Assembly: GCF_021347895.1 (NCBI RefSeq)
Contig: NC_067124.1
Span: 23,380,521-23,444,520 of the forward strand
Reading direction: 5' to 3'
Source: Acanthochromis polyacanthus
Taxonomy: Eukaryota; Chordata; Actinopteri; Pomacentridae
DNA length: 64,000 nt
The notes under the pieces: model-generated
What the model was told of the DNA's origin: nothing
Databases searched by the model: none
Seen by the model: the letters and a program-made list of their open reading frames with translations, nothing else
Part shown: one piece after another, positions 24,401-36,600 of the stretch
Layout of the letters: each line of letters starts with the position of its first letter
Position numbering within the stretch: the stretch's first letter is position 1
Position numbers and translations under genes: made by a program

Positions 24401-27400
24401 AGAGCTATTGTTTTAGAGTTCTTTCTTGCAAGGAATACGGGACAAAGTGCTGTACAGAAACCACGAGAGCTGTTCATTCATGTAAATTAGTTTTAGAATT
24501 GTATTGAAGTGTTTATTGCTCAGTAATTCAAGGCCTGTTTGAATGTCTTTAAGTTGCTTATCTTGTCTATAAAAGGGGCCTTAATTAATTTTTAGCCACT
24601 CTGGGAAATGGAACAAGTTATAATCACAGCAGTGACACCCTTCAAGCCACCTAATATATGCAGAACCAGGATTCACTCACCTTAAATATCAGTTTACCTT
24701 CAGTTCCTAAGAAAACATCTTAAGCTGCCAAATAGAACACTGCTAACCAGTAAACAAGTAGAACACTTTGTTCACCAGTTATCAAATGTTTTTGCTCAAA
24801 AAGATGCTGAAAAATTCTGTCGATGCTGTGGGTTCAACAATTGCTGACTAAAATTCTACTGAACAGTTCACTCTGCAATATGATATATACAAAAATACAT
24901 AACAAACAGGATATATCTCTCAGGATATTTGCATTAACAAAGATGCTTTATGTTTTTTACATACTGTCCGTGCCCTGTGCAGTTTACTAACATCTCCTCC
25001 TGAACTCGTCTTTCAGTATGATCAACGCTGATTTCTGCACCGGCTCTGTGCTGATCTCATTTGGAGCTGTTTTGGGTAAAACCAGCCCAGTTCAGCTGCT
25101 GATCATGGCAATGTTCGAGGTCACGCTCTTCGCGGTCAATGAGTTCATCCTGCTGTCCCTTCTGGGAGTGAGTTCCTGTATAAACATATTATGTATTCAT
25201 TCTAAAAGTGATAATTACATGAACATCTCTTTGGGACTTGGGTTGTAAAGCTATTAAGCATTTAACAGTAGAAGATTTTGGTCTAAAATTCTTTTTTCTT
25301 TACCGGTCTTTTCAACTATATTCATCGACTCTGCTCCTGCACTTAATGGGGCTTTTCAAACCAAGTTGTGAATTAACTTTCTTCCAGACCAAGGATGCTG
25401 GAGGCTCCATGACAATCCACACGTTCGGAGCCTATTTTGGCCTGATGGTGACCCGAATCTTATACCGGCCCAACCTGGACAAGAGCAAACACAGGAACAG
25501 CTCAGTCTACCACTCTGACCTGTTTGCTATGATCGGTAAGTACCACGCATAGCTGGAACTTTCTTTACAACATTACATTACTTAAACTGATGTGTTTCTA
25601 ATATTAGTGCAAAAGCGTTCTCACTTAAAGGAGTAACTATACCCAGGGTAAAAATCCTCTCTTGCACAGTTAAGTGCTAACTACAAGCTCTGTCAGCACC
25701 ATAAAATATACATTCTCATCCTTTGATTTCATTCCTAGTATAAAATCCTTCAGAAGTGGCAGCTAAACATGAGCATTTATAGTGCTGGGGGAAATTTTGC
25801 GATGCTCTCAGTATTTACTTAAACTATCTTTAGGAATAACTCACTAAAATGTTGCTTTTACTTCCACATAGGTACCATCTACCTGTGGATGTTCTGGCCC
25901 AGCTTCAACTCTGCAATCACGGCTCACGGAGACGACCAGCACCGCACAGCCTTGAACACCTACTACTCCCTGGCAGCCTGCACTCTGTCCACTTACGGCA
26001 TGTCCGCCCTCACAGCTCACGATGGCAAGCTGGACATGGTGAGAACACAGGGTTGTTACTCCTGAACTAAAGTACGACTTCTGAAATCACATTAAGAAAA
26101 CGTAATCAGCTTTAAGAATCATACCGTTACTATAGTAAAGGTGAAGATGTTGAAGTCAAGACAAAAGACTGAAAGAACCAGAAAGGTTTTTCATAACATC
26201 TTGATTCATTAGCAGCAGGGTGGATCTCAACTTATCAGGCTTCAAAACACATGACAGAGTTACTCAAGAGCTGATGAATAAATCACCTGCAGGTTCACAT
26301 CCCTGAAAAAATGTAAACTGTGGTTCAGTCACATGGACACTCACTGTCAAACTCATCTGTCAACAGCAAATGAACTTGAAATCTAGAAGTGACGCTCCTG
26401 CACTGATACTAATCAAAAGCTGGGAGGGAAATACATTCAGAACAGTAACTTCACAGAGGGTGTGTAGATGCCACATAGTGTAAGGCACTGATAGTAACAA
26501 CAAGACAATCACCTGAAGGGATCAGCTTGTCTCTACGTTCCACCTGTTTGCTGCCACACAGTGAGAAAGAAGCTGCAATATGTTACAAATCAGAGAGTCT
26601 CATCTGTTGCGTACATGCATTTTTCAAGTCACTCCTTCAGCAGCAGTGCACACCCATTTCCTTACACTACACTTAGTCACCAAAGACAGGAAAGTGCAAC
26701 TTTGTAATTTTGCAGTTGGCCAATCTTTTCACGAAAACAAGGCACAATGGGACCTATTTTTTACTATCACACATGTTAAATCAATGGAGACAAAAATATG
26801 TCTTTGTCTTCGATAAGAGAGAATAAGATTTATTATTATGAAGTTGGTCTTTAATTTGGCTGTATGCACAGTAACCGTATCTGCTATTTTTCATGTGACT
26901 AATATTTAAATTGGCAAATGATTCGTGTGTTTATGCAGCGTTTGCTTAAAGCCTCAAGTGTTTTTCTTTGAGTTTGTTTCTAACTGTTGGTGTTTTGTAG
27001 CTTTTGAACTGCTCAGTGGCTAATTTGAATCAGCTGGCTGAGTCAGCAATTGGCAGGGTTTCTTTAGAAAAGCTGTGGTAATGAGCTCCACTCCCTTAAC
27101 ATACCTGTGAAATCTGTTTGCACACAGGTAGTCACATATAACTCTTTCCCAAGAAAAATAGAAATGTTCTCACTAGTACAAGTAGAAGATCAACAATAAC
27201 TCTTTGTTTTCAGACTGACAGAGACGGGGTAGGAATGTTGGCTCAGAGATTGCAAACAGTCATACACTGTAGAGTAGAGCCACAGTGCAGCACAGTGCCA
27301 TAAGAGCAGGATTAACATGTATTTAAAGATGTAGTATTAGGAATCCTACTGTATTCTCAAAAGATGCCTGTTGTCTCCATTTTAGGTCCACATTCAAAAT

Positions 27401-30400
27401 GCTGCCCTGGCTGGTGGAGTCGCAGCAGGAACAGCTGGTGAAATGATGCTGACGCCTTTCGGCTCCATGATTGTTGGTTTCTTGGCAGGAATCATCTCTG
27501 TTCTGGGCTACAAGTACCTCTCAGTAAGCATGGTTCAGCAAAAGATATAAAAGGCAGAGCTGGTATAGGGGGAAAAATGGCCAAAGCATGGCGAAAGCAA
27601 AAATACACTCTCAGCTAATCTGTAAAAATATGTCGACATCTGTGAGTGTTTTTACGTTTGTAACAAATTGCAAATATTAGAATAGAATATAGAACTGATA
27701 TGCTGTATTGATCCCCAAGGGGAAATTCTGCTTTTAAGGTAGCAAGCAGAAAGAGTAAAGTAATTGATACCAAAAATATAAAATATATGAATATAAAAGA
27801 AAAGTACAGTGAAATACAAAATGCACAATAAAGTGTAAAATATACTATGAAAAAATACTAAGTTTATAAATGTGCCATAAAATATCAAATACTAATAAAA
27901 TATACAGTGAATGAGGAAATTAAAGTCCTGTAAACAGCAGTGCAACAAGCAGTTACAAAGCAGAGACTGCTGAGAGCTCTCTGCCCAGGAGAGGTCGAGA
28001 AGAAAAACAGATTTATTGCGGTGGGTAGGAATGATTTCCTGTAAATAAATGGTGAAACTTGATTTCACCTGGAGAATACAATCAAATGCGTGTTGTATGG
28101 GATTTGATTTCCACTGACAATATTACTGTTCATTGACCTGCAAAGGACTGTGGATAAAAGTTTTCATTAGATGGCACTGGTATAAGAGAAAAACATGCGT
28201 TTGATATGCCTTTGTTGTCAGCATTCACCCTCCAGTTTCACTTTCTGCCACATAATTCGTCCCCTCTTCCTTGCTTCAGCCCATCCTGGAGGAGAAGCTG
28301 AAGATCCAAGACACCTGCGGGGTTCACAACCTGCACGGCATGCCTGGCATCCTGGGTGCTATTGTGGGAGCAGTCACTGCTACTGTGGCAACCACAGATG
28401 TTTATGGCAACGGGTAAACAGTTCATTTGTGCTTTCATTTGATGCAACATTTTCCCAAGTCAAATCCACATTCACGCACTTTGTAAACTACACGTCTTAA
28501 AAAAGGATTTGCCAGTAGGTATCATATGTAGAAGAAAGCAGGAAACTTCAACAAGCTGTAACTTAGGGTAAAATTACAGAGGTGTTTGTCCTGAATTTCC
28601 ACATTTTTCTTTTGTAAGCAGTTTGAATGAGATGATATCTGTAGTTCAAAAACAACAAGCAAGTGCCTGCAAAAGACAGTAAATGTGTGGTTTTCTCCAG
28701 CATAGCGCGCTGCATCATTGTTGCTTTGCTGTAATATTTATAATCTCACCAACTGTGAGAACTTGTGAAGTCAAATTACAACTGATACTGCTATTAAATG
28801 CAAGCTGAGCCGACTGTGTCCCTCTGTCTATTTCAGCATGGAAGACGTGTTCCCTATGATCGCAGGAGGAAAAACCGCATCTTTCCAAGGTGGTATTCAG
28901 GGCATTTCCCTTGCTGTCACTCTGGGCATCGCCCTGCTGGGAGGCCTTATTGTTGGTAAGCATTACGTCTTTCTCAAATAAATCACAACTCTCTTCCACA
29001 AGCAAGAGTTGGTTTTCATTGATTTGGTGACTCCTAGGCTTAAAAAGTCGAACTTAAAAAGGTATGTTTTCTTAAGAAGGTTTGACAGGTATTTAAGCAG
29101 CATCTTACCTGATGTCTTGTCAGATGAGGCAGGTCAACACATTGAAATATCGTCCTTTTAATGCTGCAACAACTCAAACTTTTTTCTTTTCCATTAAAAC
29201 ACTAACTGACAAGTGCATTCTTTAATACAAGTAATATTGGCCTAATTTCCCATGTGACATTTGTTTGCTCATTACAAATAATCTCTCGTGTCATGTTTAG
29301 GTTTCATTTTGAAGCTGCCCATCTTTGGCCAGCCTCCTGACACCATCTGCTTTGAGGACAGCATCTACTGGGAGGTGGGTTGGATTAGTTTTCAGCAAAG
29401 ATCCTGTGCTTCTTATGACTAGTATCAAATGACATGATATGAGTTTCAAGAGGTTATTATATCATAATGGATCCTTACAATGAAATGCTGTACTCTAAGT
29501 TTTTGATAACAGTTTACTTTATAGCGCTATATGTCTCTAATGTTTTCTCAGTAATTTCCTCATAGGGTTCCATGTGAGGCTCAAAATTTGAGAAAATTTT
29601 CAGAAGAAAGAGCAGAAAGATGAATCTATCTCTGCATCAGTTTTTCTTGGTGTAAAAAGTGTCCAGCATTTAATTTTACAGCCACAAGATGGTGATATTA
29701 CCGCAACAATCAGGCGTCAGTGACTGTGATGTTGCTGATCTGTGTCAGATTAAACAGTGCTGCTGTTTGACCACCTGGTGGCGCAAATCTACCATCCCAC
29801 AGTGTGCTCAACCAGGTGGTTTACAGGAACAGGATCCCTCCTGGATGATGTCAGGCCTTTTCACTAAAAGGGCTGACGTCATTTCGATTTCCCACCAGTT
29901 GGTTGTATATCATGTCTTATGCTCATCATTCATTCGTTTCTTTTATATTTATGCATACGAGTGTTTGAATGTGCATTCTCTAGACTGTTTTCTGTTGAAA
30001 TAAATGCGGATAGTTTCCTCTCTTTCAGGATATATCACATAGTTTTACTCATCATATAAAGACACTCAATAATGCTAGAATAAAGTTGTCCTTTAAATCT
30101 GTTTTCAATCCGTAGAGTGTGACAATCAGTTTAAGAGATAAGAGATAAATGAAGATGTGAGTCTAAGCACACAGAGCAAATATTTTCATATCCTTTAAAA
30201 TTATTTCATTTGAATTCATTTCTACAATTTGACCTTTGTATATCTGATGCATTCTCTGTTGTCTTCTTGCATAAATGTAGTAGATAATTAAATTTTCTAT
30301 CTTTAACTCCAGTATCATCTATATTCATTTTAATTTTTTAAAGAAATCAGAAGGAGAAACAAAAGAGCGACCTGGAGTATGTTGACATTTAGAGACATGG

Positions 30401-30646
30401 CACGACAACAAAATTAGTGACATAAAACCAAAAATTAGGTGCTAAGTTGCACCTTGAAAAATGATAATTACACTGAGTTTAGTCTGGAAAATGAGAGGAT
30501 ATTTGGGACCAGATGAGGTTATTAAAGTCTAGAAACTCACTTATCTCACCCTCTCTTTTCTGTGTCAGGTGCCCGGAGAGGAGGCGAGTCATGAGGACCA
30601 GATGACCGCTGTGAGGACGGAGGAGACCGAGAAGCTCAACAGTTAG
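18321..30646 (+). CDS. rhbg: Rh family B glycoprotein (ammonia/ammonium transporter), ten-exon gene
   Basis: This encodes a plasma-membrane channel-like transporter of NH3/NH4+ in the Amt/Mep/Rh family; in fish Rhbg acts mainly on the basolateral side of gill and skin epithelia. Coding exons, joined in phase at GT-AG sites, are 18321-18498, 23894-24080, 25017-25167, 25388-25535, 25872-26038, 27386-27523, 28280-28413, 28837-28955, 29301-29374 and 30569-30646, giving 457 residues, the usual Rhbg length. Visible features are about 12 hydrophobic segments, sequon N46-H-S after the first of them, pore histidines H183 (motif [12 protein letters not shown]) and H342 (HNLHGMPG), D175, and gate residues F128 and F233 (numbering about two below human RhCG). 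The N-terminus [14 protein letters not shown] and the tail after FEDSIYWE are Rhbg-like; Rhcg starts differently. The ATG at 18321 has A at -3 and no in-frame ATG lies upstream before a stop. No frameshift or missing key residue was seen. Confidence 0.97.
20868..20990. repeat. GCATGCTAA-rich dispersed repeat
   Basis: GTTAGCATGCTAAC (20873-20886) and a later GGCATGCTAATGTCATG occur in a segment of a type frequent in fish introns. It lies in rhbg intron 1. Confidence 0.45.
23410..23765. repeat. Dispersed teleost repeat in rhbg intron 1
   Basis: It contains GTGTCATCTGCATAG (23522-23536), shared with 6289-6303, followed by the usual continuation of that repeat (GGATCCAGATGTGACTCTTG). It ends about 130 bp before exon 2. 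Confidence 0.5.
23894..24080 (+). CDS. rhbg: rhbg exon 2
   Basis: This exon encodes the rest of S60 through part of S122, covering membrane segments 2 and 3 ([14 protein letters not shown] onward, [20 protein letters not shown]). The acceptor is the CAG ending at 23893 and the donor is GTATCT at 24081. The exon phase matches exons 1 and 3. Confidence 0.97.
25017..25167 (+). CDS. rhbg: rhbg exon 3
   Basis: This exon encodes S122 to G172, starting with the conserved [21 protein letters not shown]128 is the outer phenylalanine gate by alignment with RhCG F130. Membrane segments 4 and 5 lie here. The acceptor is TTTCAG at 25011-25016 and the donor is GTGAGT at 25168. Confidence 0.97.
25388..25535 (+). 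CDS. rhbg: rhbg exon 4
   Basis: This exon encodes T173 to G222 (split codon) and contains [19 protein letters not shown] with pore residues D175 and H183, the first of the twin histidines. Membrane segment 6 is followed by the hydrophilic loop [13 protein letters not shown]. The donor is GTAAGT at 25536. Confidence 0.97.
25872..26038 (+). CDS. rhbg: rhbg exon 5
   Basis: This exon encodes G222 to M277. [14 protein letters not shown] carries F233 of the phenylalanine gate, and the [19 protein letters not shown] block is typical of Rh glycoproteins. It covers membrane segments 7 and 8. The acceptor ATAG ends at 25871 and the donor is GTGAGA at 26039. Confidence 0.97.
27386..27523 (+). CDS. rhbg: rhbg exon 6
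   Basis: This exon encodes V278 to S323 in whole codons. [16 protein letters not shown] is the family signature of membrane segment 9, followed by segment 10 ([19 protein letters not shown]). The acceptor TTTTAG ends at 27385 and the donor is GTAAGC at 27524. Confidence 0.97.
27685..28040. repeat. Dispersed repeat in rhbg intron 6
   Basis: TATTGATCCCCAAGGGGAAA starts a segment of a style widespread in fish, followed by AT-rich filler and GAGAGCTCTCTGCCCAGGAG. A weak fragment of the same start is at about 1781-1835. Family not identified. Confidence 0.5.
28280..28413 (+). CDS. rhbg: rhbg exon 7
   Basis: This exon encodes P324 to part of G368. [16 protein letters not shown] carries H342, the second pore histidine, followed by membrane segment 11. 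The acceptor CTTCAG ends at 28279 and the donor is GTAAAC at 28414. Confidence 0.97.
28837..28955 (+). CDS. rhbg: rhbg exon 8
   Basis: This exon encodes the end of G368 to part of G408. It contains [20 protein letters not shown], the start of membrane segment 12. The acceptor TTTCAG ends at 28836 and the donor is GTAAGC at 28956. Confidence 0.96.
29301..29374 (+). CDS. rhbg: rhbg exon 9
   Basis: This exon encodes the end of G408 to E432. Membrane segment 12 ends here and the cytoplasmic tail starts with [20 protein letters not shown], highly conserved in Rhbg and Rhcg. The acceptor TTTAG ends at 29300 and the donor is GTGGGT at 29375. Confidence 0.96.
29375..30568. other. rhbg intron 9
   Basis: This 1.2-kb intron is mostly AT-rich. 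It contains a CTCF-like site at 29771-29784. A 104-codon open frame at 29689-30003 has no recognisable protein features and is not taken as coding. Confidence 0.45.
29771..29784 (+). promoter_or_regulatory. CTCF-like site in rhbg intron 9
   Basis: CCACCTGGTGGCGC differs at one position from the CTCF core CCASYAGRKGGCRS. A motif match alone does not show binding. Confidence 0.3.
30569..30646 (+). CDS. rhbg: rhbg exon 10 and stop
   Basis: This exon encodes V433 to S457 and the TAG stop. It is a short acidic cytoplasmic tail ([10 protein letters not shown]...TEETEKLNS). Tails diverge between Rh paralogues and this one fits Rhbg better than Rhcg. The acceptor GTCAG ends at 30568. Confidence 0.93.
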   Translation: MPGEEASHEDQMTAVRTEETEKLNS

Positions 30647-31376
30647 ACGCACACACTGTGAGGTTTTAACATCCTAGCACTTGACACCCTGTAGTTTTTT
30701 TAAAAAAAACAAAAAAAAATGAACCTTCATTGTGCTCATGTCAACTGCCAAACTGTGTGTTATAAATGTAAAAATTAGAAAGTTGACCTTTTTTTTTTTT
30801 TTTAAACTCTCAAAATTTAAAATAAAAATCTCTTAATGCTCATGGACAGCTTCAACCACTAGAGGCTGATCTGGAGCTACATTACTCTGTGCTGCAGGCC
30901 TGTGAAAAGGCTGCATTGGGAAATGATGTGTCTGTTTGTTGAAACATGTTTTCTAACTGTCTCCTAAACCAAGCCAAGACAAGGACACAGAACTTCATGT
31001 AAACAGCCATTTTAAACCAAAGACGAAGCTCTGAAGACAGAATATCTTCATTTAATAAACAAAAAGGCCCGAGTGGGAAACAGATTTTAAAATATAGGTT
31101 ACATTTTATAGTAAAGACATTTTGTTTATTCTATTTTCTTTATTTCAAATAAAGAATTTCATGCAAAAACAATGCAGAGGCATATGCATTTTCTCCTCGT
31201 AGTTTAGGGATTTGGGGGTTTTCTGCAATTTTATATTTCATATTAAACTGTATATGATTAGTTAGAAGAGAAATGCTACTGTTGTATTAGATATGTACCT
31301 TTATGTATTTTTGTGTTGGATTTCAGTAACACCCAACAGTTTTTTCTTGATTGGCCTAAGTTGAATTGGGAATAAA
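30647..31376 (+). other. rhbg: rhbg 3' untranslated region with alternative poly(A) signals
   Basis: AT-rich sequence after the stop has AATAAA at 30821-30826, 31054-31059, 31148-31153 and 31371-31376. The 31148 signal, followed by T-rich sequence, looks like a plausible main end. Which one is used cannot be told from sequence alone. Confidence 0.55.
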
Positions 31377-33159
31377 TGGTAGCTGCATTAAATGTTTGAA
31401 ACTGTGTTATATAAAATTATTTTGAAACACAACATCAGATTATTTTTTGACAAAGTAAACTGTTCTAAAGTTGACTGTGTCTCATTTATTATTTATTACA
31501 TTTATTAAATGTATGCTTGCATTCTAATCAAGGGTGAATCAAAAGTGGAATGCAGTGATCACCATAATTCACAAATCACCACCAAAATTACATACATACA
31601 GAAGTCTGGCACTATTTAAACTATTACAAGATTCTGTAATTTTATAAAATGTGGGATGGAGGCGAGTGGCTGTGCAATCAAGTCTCTGCTTGTTATGATG
31701 AAGGCCAGTCATCATTAGTCCTATTTTCCTGAAGGCTTAATGACTGTGTAGCAATCATGGCAGAAGGGGTTAATGCTTCCAAATCCAGATGGGGTTTGTC
31801 TCTCACTGAGTAATTTACACAGTTTTACTTTTGAGGATGAAACAGTCGAAGAAAGCGGGTGTCCTTGTAAGATATGGTCTCCTCAGGGCCTGTGTATGAG
31901 AGGTGATTAATGCCACTAGGGAGGAGAGGGGAAGAAGCAATATCAAAAACAACCCACTTGTGCTTTCTTTGTATATTTTGGCGGATGCTAAGACTTAACA
32001 GGACGCATTCTGAGCATATGATGCAGCAATGTTAAGAAACATAAAAAAACTAGGCATACTGAAATAATGTATTCCTTTTACTGCCTGAAAAATTGTAACT
32101 TATTCTAAGTGATCAGAAAAAAAATTTTGTCCAGTGAGGATTATCCACAAATCTGCTTATGCTATATCATATAAAAATGTCCCAATTTGACTTTCAAAAT
32201 AGTTTCAGCATCATCAAAGCATTTTCTTCTGTACAAAATGTATTAATCATAAGTTTCCATGGTTTACTGAACTAATGCAGTGTCTTTTCATGATGAAGAT
32301 ACACGAGTAAAAACAACATTGCACTTGATGTCACATAAAGAATCATGGACGCCACAAAGACATTCATCAAAAATCATGGAAGCAAAAATATCATGAAAAA
32401 AGACAAACATGAAACATATCCAAAAGATGTCTTTAATTTACACTATACAGCAGGATGGTACACTCACCTTTATCCATCTCAATGTGTTAAATCCCTACAA
32501 GCAAGTGCCTTAAAAATACAGTCTGTGTATGTGATAAAATTTTGAATGCTTTTTTTATATATATAAAAATGCACAATGTTGTGGACATCAAGTGACTGGT
32601 TTCATTTAGGACAATGGACGACTTGTTGTTTTAGTGAAGCAGAAGTTCAGTGAAATTCCATGACTCTTTAAATCTTCATTCACAGCTACCACTTAGAAGA
32701 CAGAAATCAAGCCGCAAAGATCCTGCTAAGAGTTACACTTTTATTCAAATTAAGATCAATACCAGCTCTCCACAACTCTTAGGAATCACTGAATGTATGA
32801 AAATGTCACACATATTAATAATTGCGACCACCTCCTCAACCTAAACCGCCATGTGGGTAATTTGTCCACAAGACGAGTGATGAGCCACAGAAAGAATAAA
32901 AAATTGCGCTTGGATAGTTAACTGTCCTGATGTGACAGTGCTACAGTAAATGTTTGGGGACAAACTACTTATTAGGTTTAGGGATGCATGGAAGTTGATT
33001 GTTGGTTAAACAAATACGTCATTAAAGTGGGAGTGTTTTGTTGCTACGGACGAGGTTTTGGACCTTTAATAGTAAAAATAAATAAATAAAAGAAACCAAA
33101 AAAGCACTGACTATATCAAACAGGGAACAATCAGTGGTCACCCATGGTAAAGTTCAGTG

Positions 33160-33260
33160 TTTTGTCAGCCCATCCATCCACCCTGACCTCCACTATAACA
33201 ATGTCACCTAAATTCATCCTTTGCTTCTGTCACCACTGCTGCCTCCAGTACTGAACGTGA
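33160..33260. repeat. Fragment of a CATCCATCCACCC-type repeat
   Basis: GCCCATCCATCCACCCTGAC recurs in a similar form near 61600 and more distantly near 58810 and 59235. It is probably one dispersed family. Confidence 0.35.
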
Positions 33261-33635
33261 ACTCCACCTTTTGTATTATGTCTGCCAGGTGGCACCATAT
33301 AGAAATATATATTATTTGGGAGCGTTTGAAACGAATGAAACAACTGATACTGCCTCACATGACCTCTGGAAGTTATAAAATAAAAAGTAGCTATGGGTTG
33401 GTCCTCAGTTTTAGAGAACCTTTTTACTGGGTGGACAGTGTCATTAATCCTGCATTTAAATGCATCATTTTTTGAAAAACAACTTCTTTATTTGCTTGTT
33501 GAAACAAACAAAGTTATAATATTTTTTCACTCTGCTTTAATAATAATAATATCGTAAGTTTCACCTTTGATCAGCAAGCTATTTGCATACCCTGATGTTT
33601 TCCCTGTTTGCCTGCCGCTGTGAGGCATTAATCGC

Positions 33636-33649
33636 CCCTTATATAAGGG
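33636..33649. promoter_or_regulatory. Palindromic TATA-like site CCCTTATATAAGGG
   Basis: This 14-bp perfect palindrome contains TATATAAG and is followed by GC-rich sequence (GGGCCCCTCTGAGGC). It could be a core promoter of an unannotated non-coding transcript. It is not a CArG box because the AT core is 8 rather than 6 bases. Confidence 0.25.
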
Positions 33650-36600
33650 CCCCTCTGAGGCTGCAGGGGCCTTGTCTGAACCCCCACCCGATCTGGTGAT
33701 GGTACCTCGACGTGAACAGGCGCTGCAGCCTTTTCCCAGGAACCAGAAGACAGGTGGACAGCTGTTTACTGAATAGGCGCTCATACTGAAGAGCTTAATT
33801 GAGCTTCATAGAGCTAATTAAAATGCAAGGAAAAAAAAGAAAGAAAAAATAATCATGATTATGGTAATTATTCTATTGTCTAATACGTCTCCTAGAGATG
33901 TGCTTGTTTGGCATCATACCTGCAATATGTGAAAGACAATGGAAGAAAAAGTTAAAATCTTTTGTGGCTGTCAAGCATGTGTGCCAAAGCTGTTATTATA
34001 TTAGAAAAATATCATTATGTTAATTGTTTTAATTCTTATTGCCTAAAATGTATCGTTTAGTGAGCTGCTATAATAACTGCACGGTAACATCTAATTAGAG
34101 GCTGCATGAGAAATTGTCTTTGAGTTTAACATAAATTATAACTCTGAATAGAGCTTTCGAATGTTTACTATACATAATGGAGCTCAAGATGAAGTCCTTA
34201 TTGTGTTCAGCACAATCTTAAAACAAAGAAATGCGCAAGAAGATGTTTTGATTACAGAGGTGTGGAAGTGATTTACCAGGATACTTAATGACTACATCTA
34301 CATTCAGTTTGGAATTTACCTCTAGTTTGTCACTATGTTGTACATTTATTCATGACACAATGAAGTTTTATGGAGACACATCCCTTAAAGAAACCTCCAA
34401 ATGACCTTGATATTTGTAAAATTCCATCTGCAATCTTTTCTAAATGTGCTGTAATAATGCACAATTTCTTGCGTTCCTTCAATGAAACGTCACACATAAA
34501 TCCAGATGACAAATTATACTCTTGACCTTATCTCTTCAGTCGTCAACATGCAGCCGTTGAGCAAGGCACGGCATGGGAATGGTGCTGATCGGCCCTCGGG
34601 CTACATGGGGTGGTCCTAAAAGCAGCTGTAGCCTCCTGTGGCTCAGCCTCCAGCTCGTATGTGATTGTTGCCCTTAACGCTGCTCTGGAGGTGAACATAA
34701 TGGATTAATGGGCTCCCTCAGGATGTCCTGGGCCCCTGTGGGAGCTGAGGAGGCCATAATAGGCCAAGGCTAAAACTGCTATGTGGATTTGACACGCTGA
34801 CAGGACATGTGACCCCGATAAGATACATACAAACATGCATCATTCTATCTCGAGATAACCGTGAACCCTTCTTAATCTTCTTGAAAATCCCTGACAAGAT
34901 AAAGCACCTCATATCCCAATTTACTCATTCATAAAATTCATAGTATTTGTTGAAAACAAGTCGGAGCATCAATGTTTGTAGCATGTGAGGTGTTTGAAGC
35001 AATAAATGTAATATGTGCATACATGTGAAGGAGTTGGAAGCACAACTGTTCTTATTGTTGAATAAAAGCAAAGAGGACCATTAAATCCAAACTTCGTGTA
35101 CTTTTGGGTAAATAGACTTCATATCACTTAAGAAGCAGCAATAATCTTTTGATTGCATAATTATTCCATGAGCTTTGCTGAGATACTTCACAGCAAAAAT
35201 TCTGGTTGTAAATTGCACTCGGAGAATAAATATCAACACTTTGTAGGTGCATCTGGAAGTGCACACTCATCAGAGATAATTTAACACTCGTTACAGTCGT
35301 CATAAAAGTCATATCAACTCTCCAATCAACACTTGTCAGCTCTAAATAATAATCAACGGTGAGAAAAACAAGTGGATTCAGAAAATCTTGATGGAGCAGC
35401 ACAGGTAGCAGCTATGTATTGGGAAGCAGATCTAAGAAGCAAAATCTAAGCGTAAAGCTGCATTTTGGGGCTTTGGTGGTGTTTTTTTTTTCCGTTTAGT
35501 TCCAGATTATATCCCCAAACAAAGCTGTTGTCGCGGCTCCCTCGTCACTATTCTGGAAGGAGCAGAGGCCTGCTGGGAGGTTGTGACTGATGCCAGCTAA
35601 GCAGGGTGATGATGGAGCAGGGCTGTCGGTGGGGGGTGCTGACTAAATGCAGGAAGTTGTTCAGCTGGAGAGGGTTTCAGCCACTTGACAGAGGGGAAAT
35701 TGCCTTCAGTGCTTCCACGAGTACATCGGAGTGCTTCACTTGAATTTCCTCCCTGAAAAAAAAAAAGGCCAGCCGTGTGAATGCCAAATCAACAAAAGTG
35801 TTGGCAGTGTTCGTTTCGGGCCCCTCGAACGTTCAACTCTTTCATGGCTCGTCCGTGGTCGACAAATCCTGCGTGTGAAAGCAAAGCGCAACCTGGACCT
35901 CCCCCTCTATCAGGTCCAGCATGAGAAAAACTGATGATGACAGTGATGGAGATTCATATAAAACGATATTCTCTCGTGTACAGAAGATGCGATTTGTAGA
36001 ACACATAATGTCACAAAATATTCACAAGCAGAAATGAAAAATGATCATTTGGAGGGTATGATTTTCAAGATTGTATACTAATTTCTTGATGTTGTTATGC
36101 ACACAAAAAAATGTGTGTTTTGACATTTGGAAGATTTTTTTCTCCCTCCAGATTAATATTTTGGCTGTACCAGATTCAATATGTCACTGACAGTTGTATA
36201 AAGTGGCTGTGAAATCTTTTCCATTTTTTTAAATGTAAATTTATGAAATGGTACACTATGTTAAAGTGTTTATGCTCCTTATATTTTTTGGATTAAATGT
36301 ATTTTTCCAGTTCGTCACTGCAATGCCATTTTGAGATATTAGAATGGAAGAATACATTTCTTTAAAAAGCTGGAGTAGATTGACGAGAAAAAAAGTAAAA
36401 TGAAAGGAAATTTGTCCTCAAATCAGGCGCAAAAATCTTCAAAAGAGTTTTTTGTCCAAGAACCAAGACACACGTTGCCCCCTGAATTAAAGATTCAATA
36501 TGAAACACATTTTATCACAAATCCACAGAAACATTAAATCAATTCCTGCCACTTTCTACATTAATAAGCAGCTTTACTCTGACCTCATTCTAAAGGTCTC

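Noticed and set aside
33637..33648. CCTTATATAAGG read as an SRF CArG box
   Set aside because: The AT core is 8 bases, not 6, so it is described as a palindromic TATA-like site instead.
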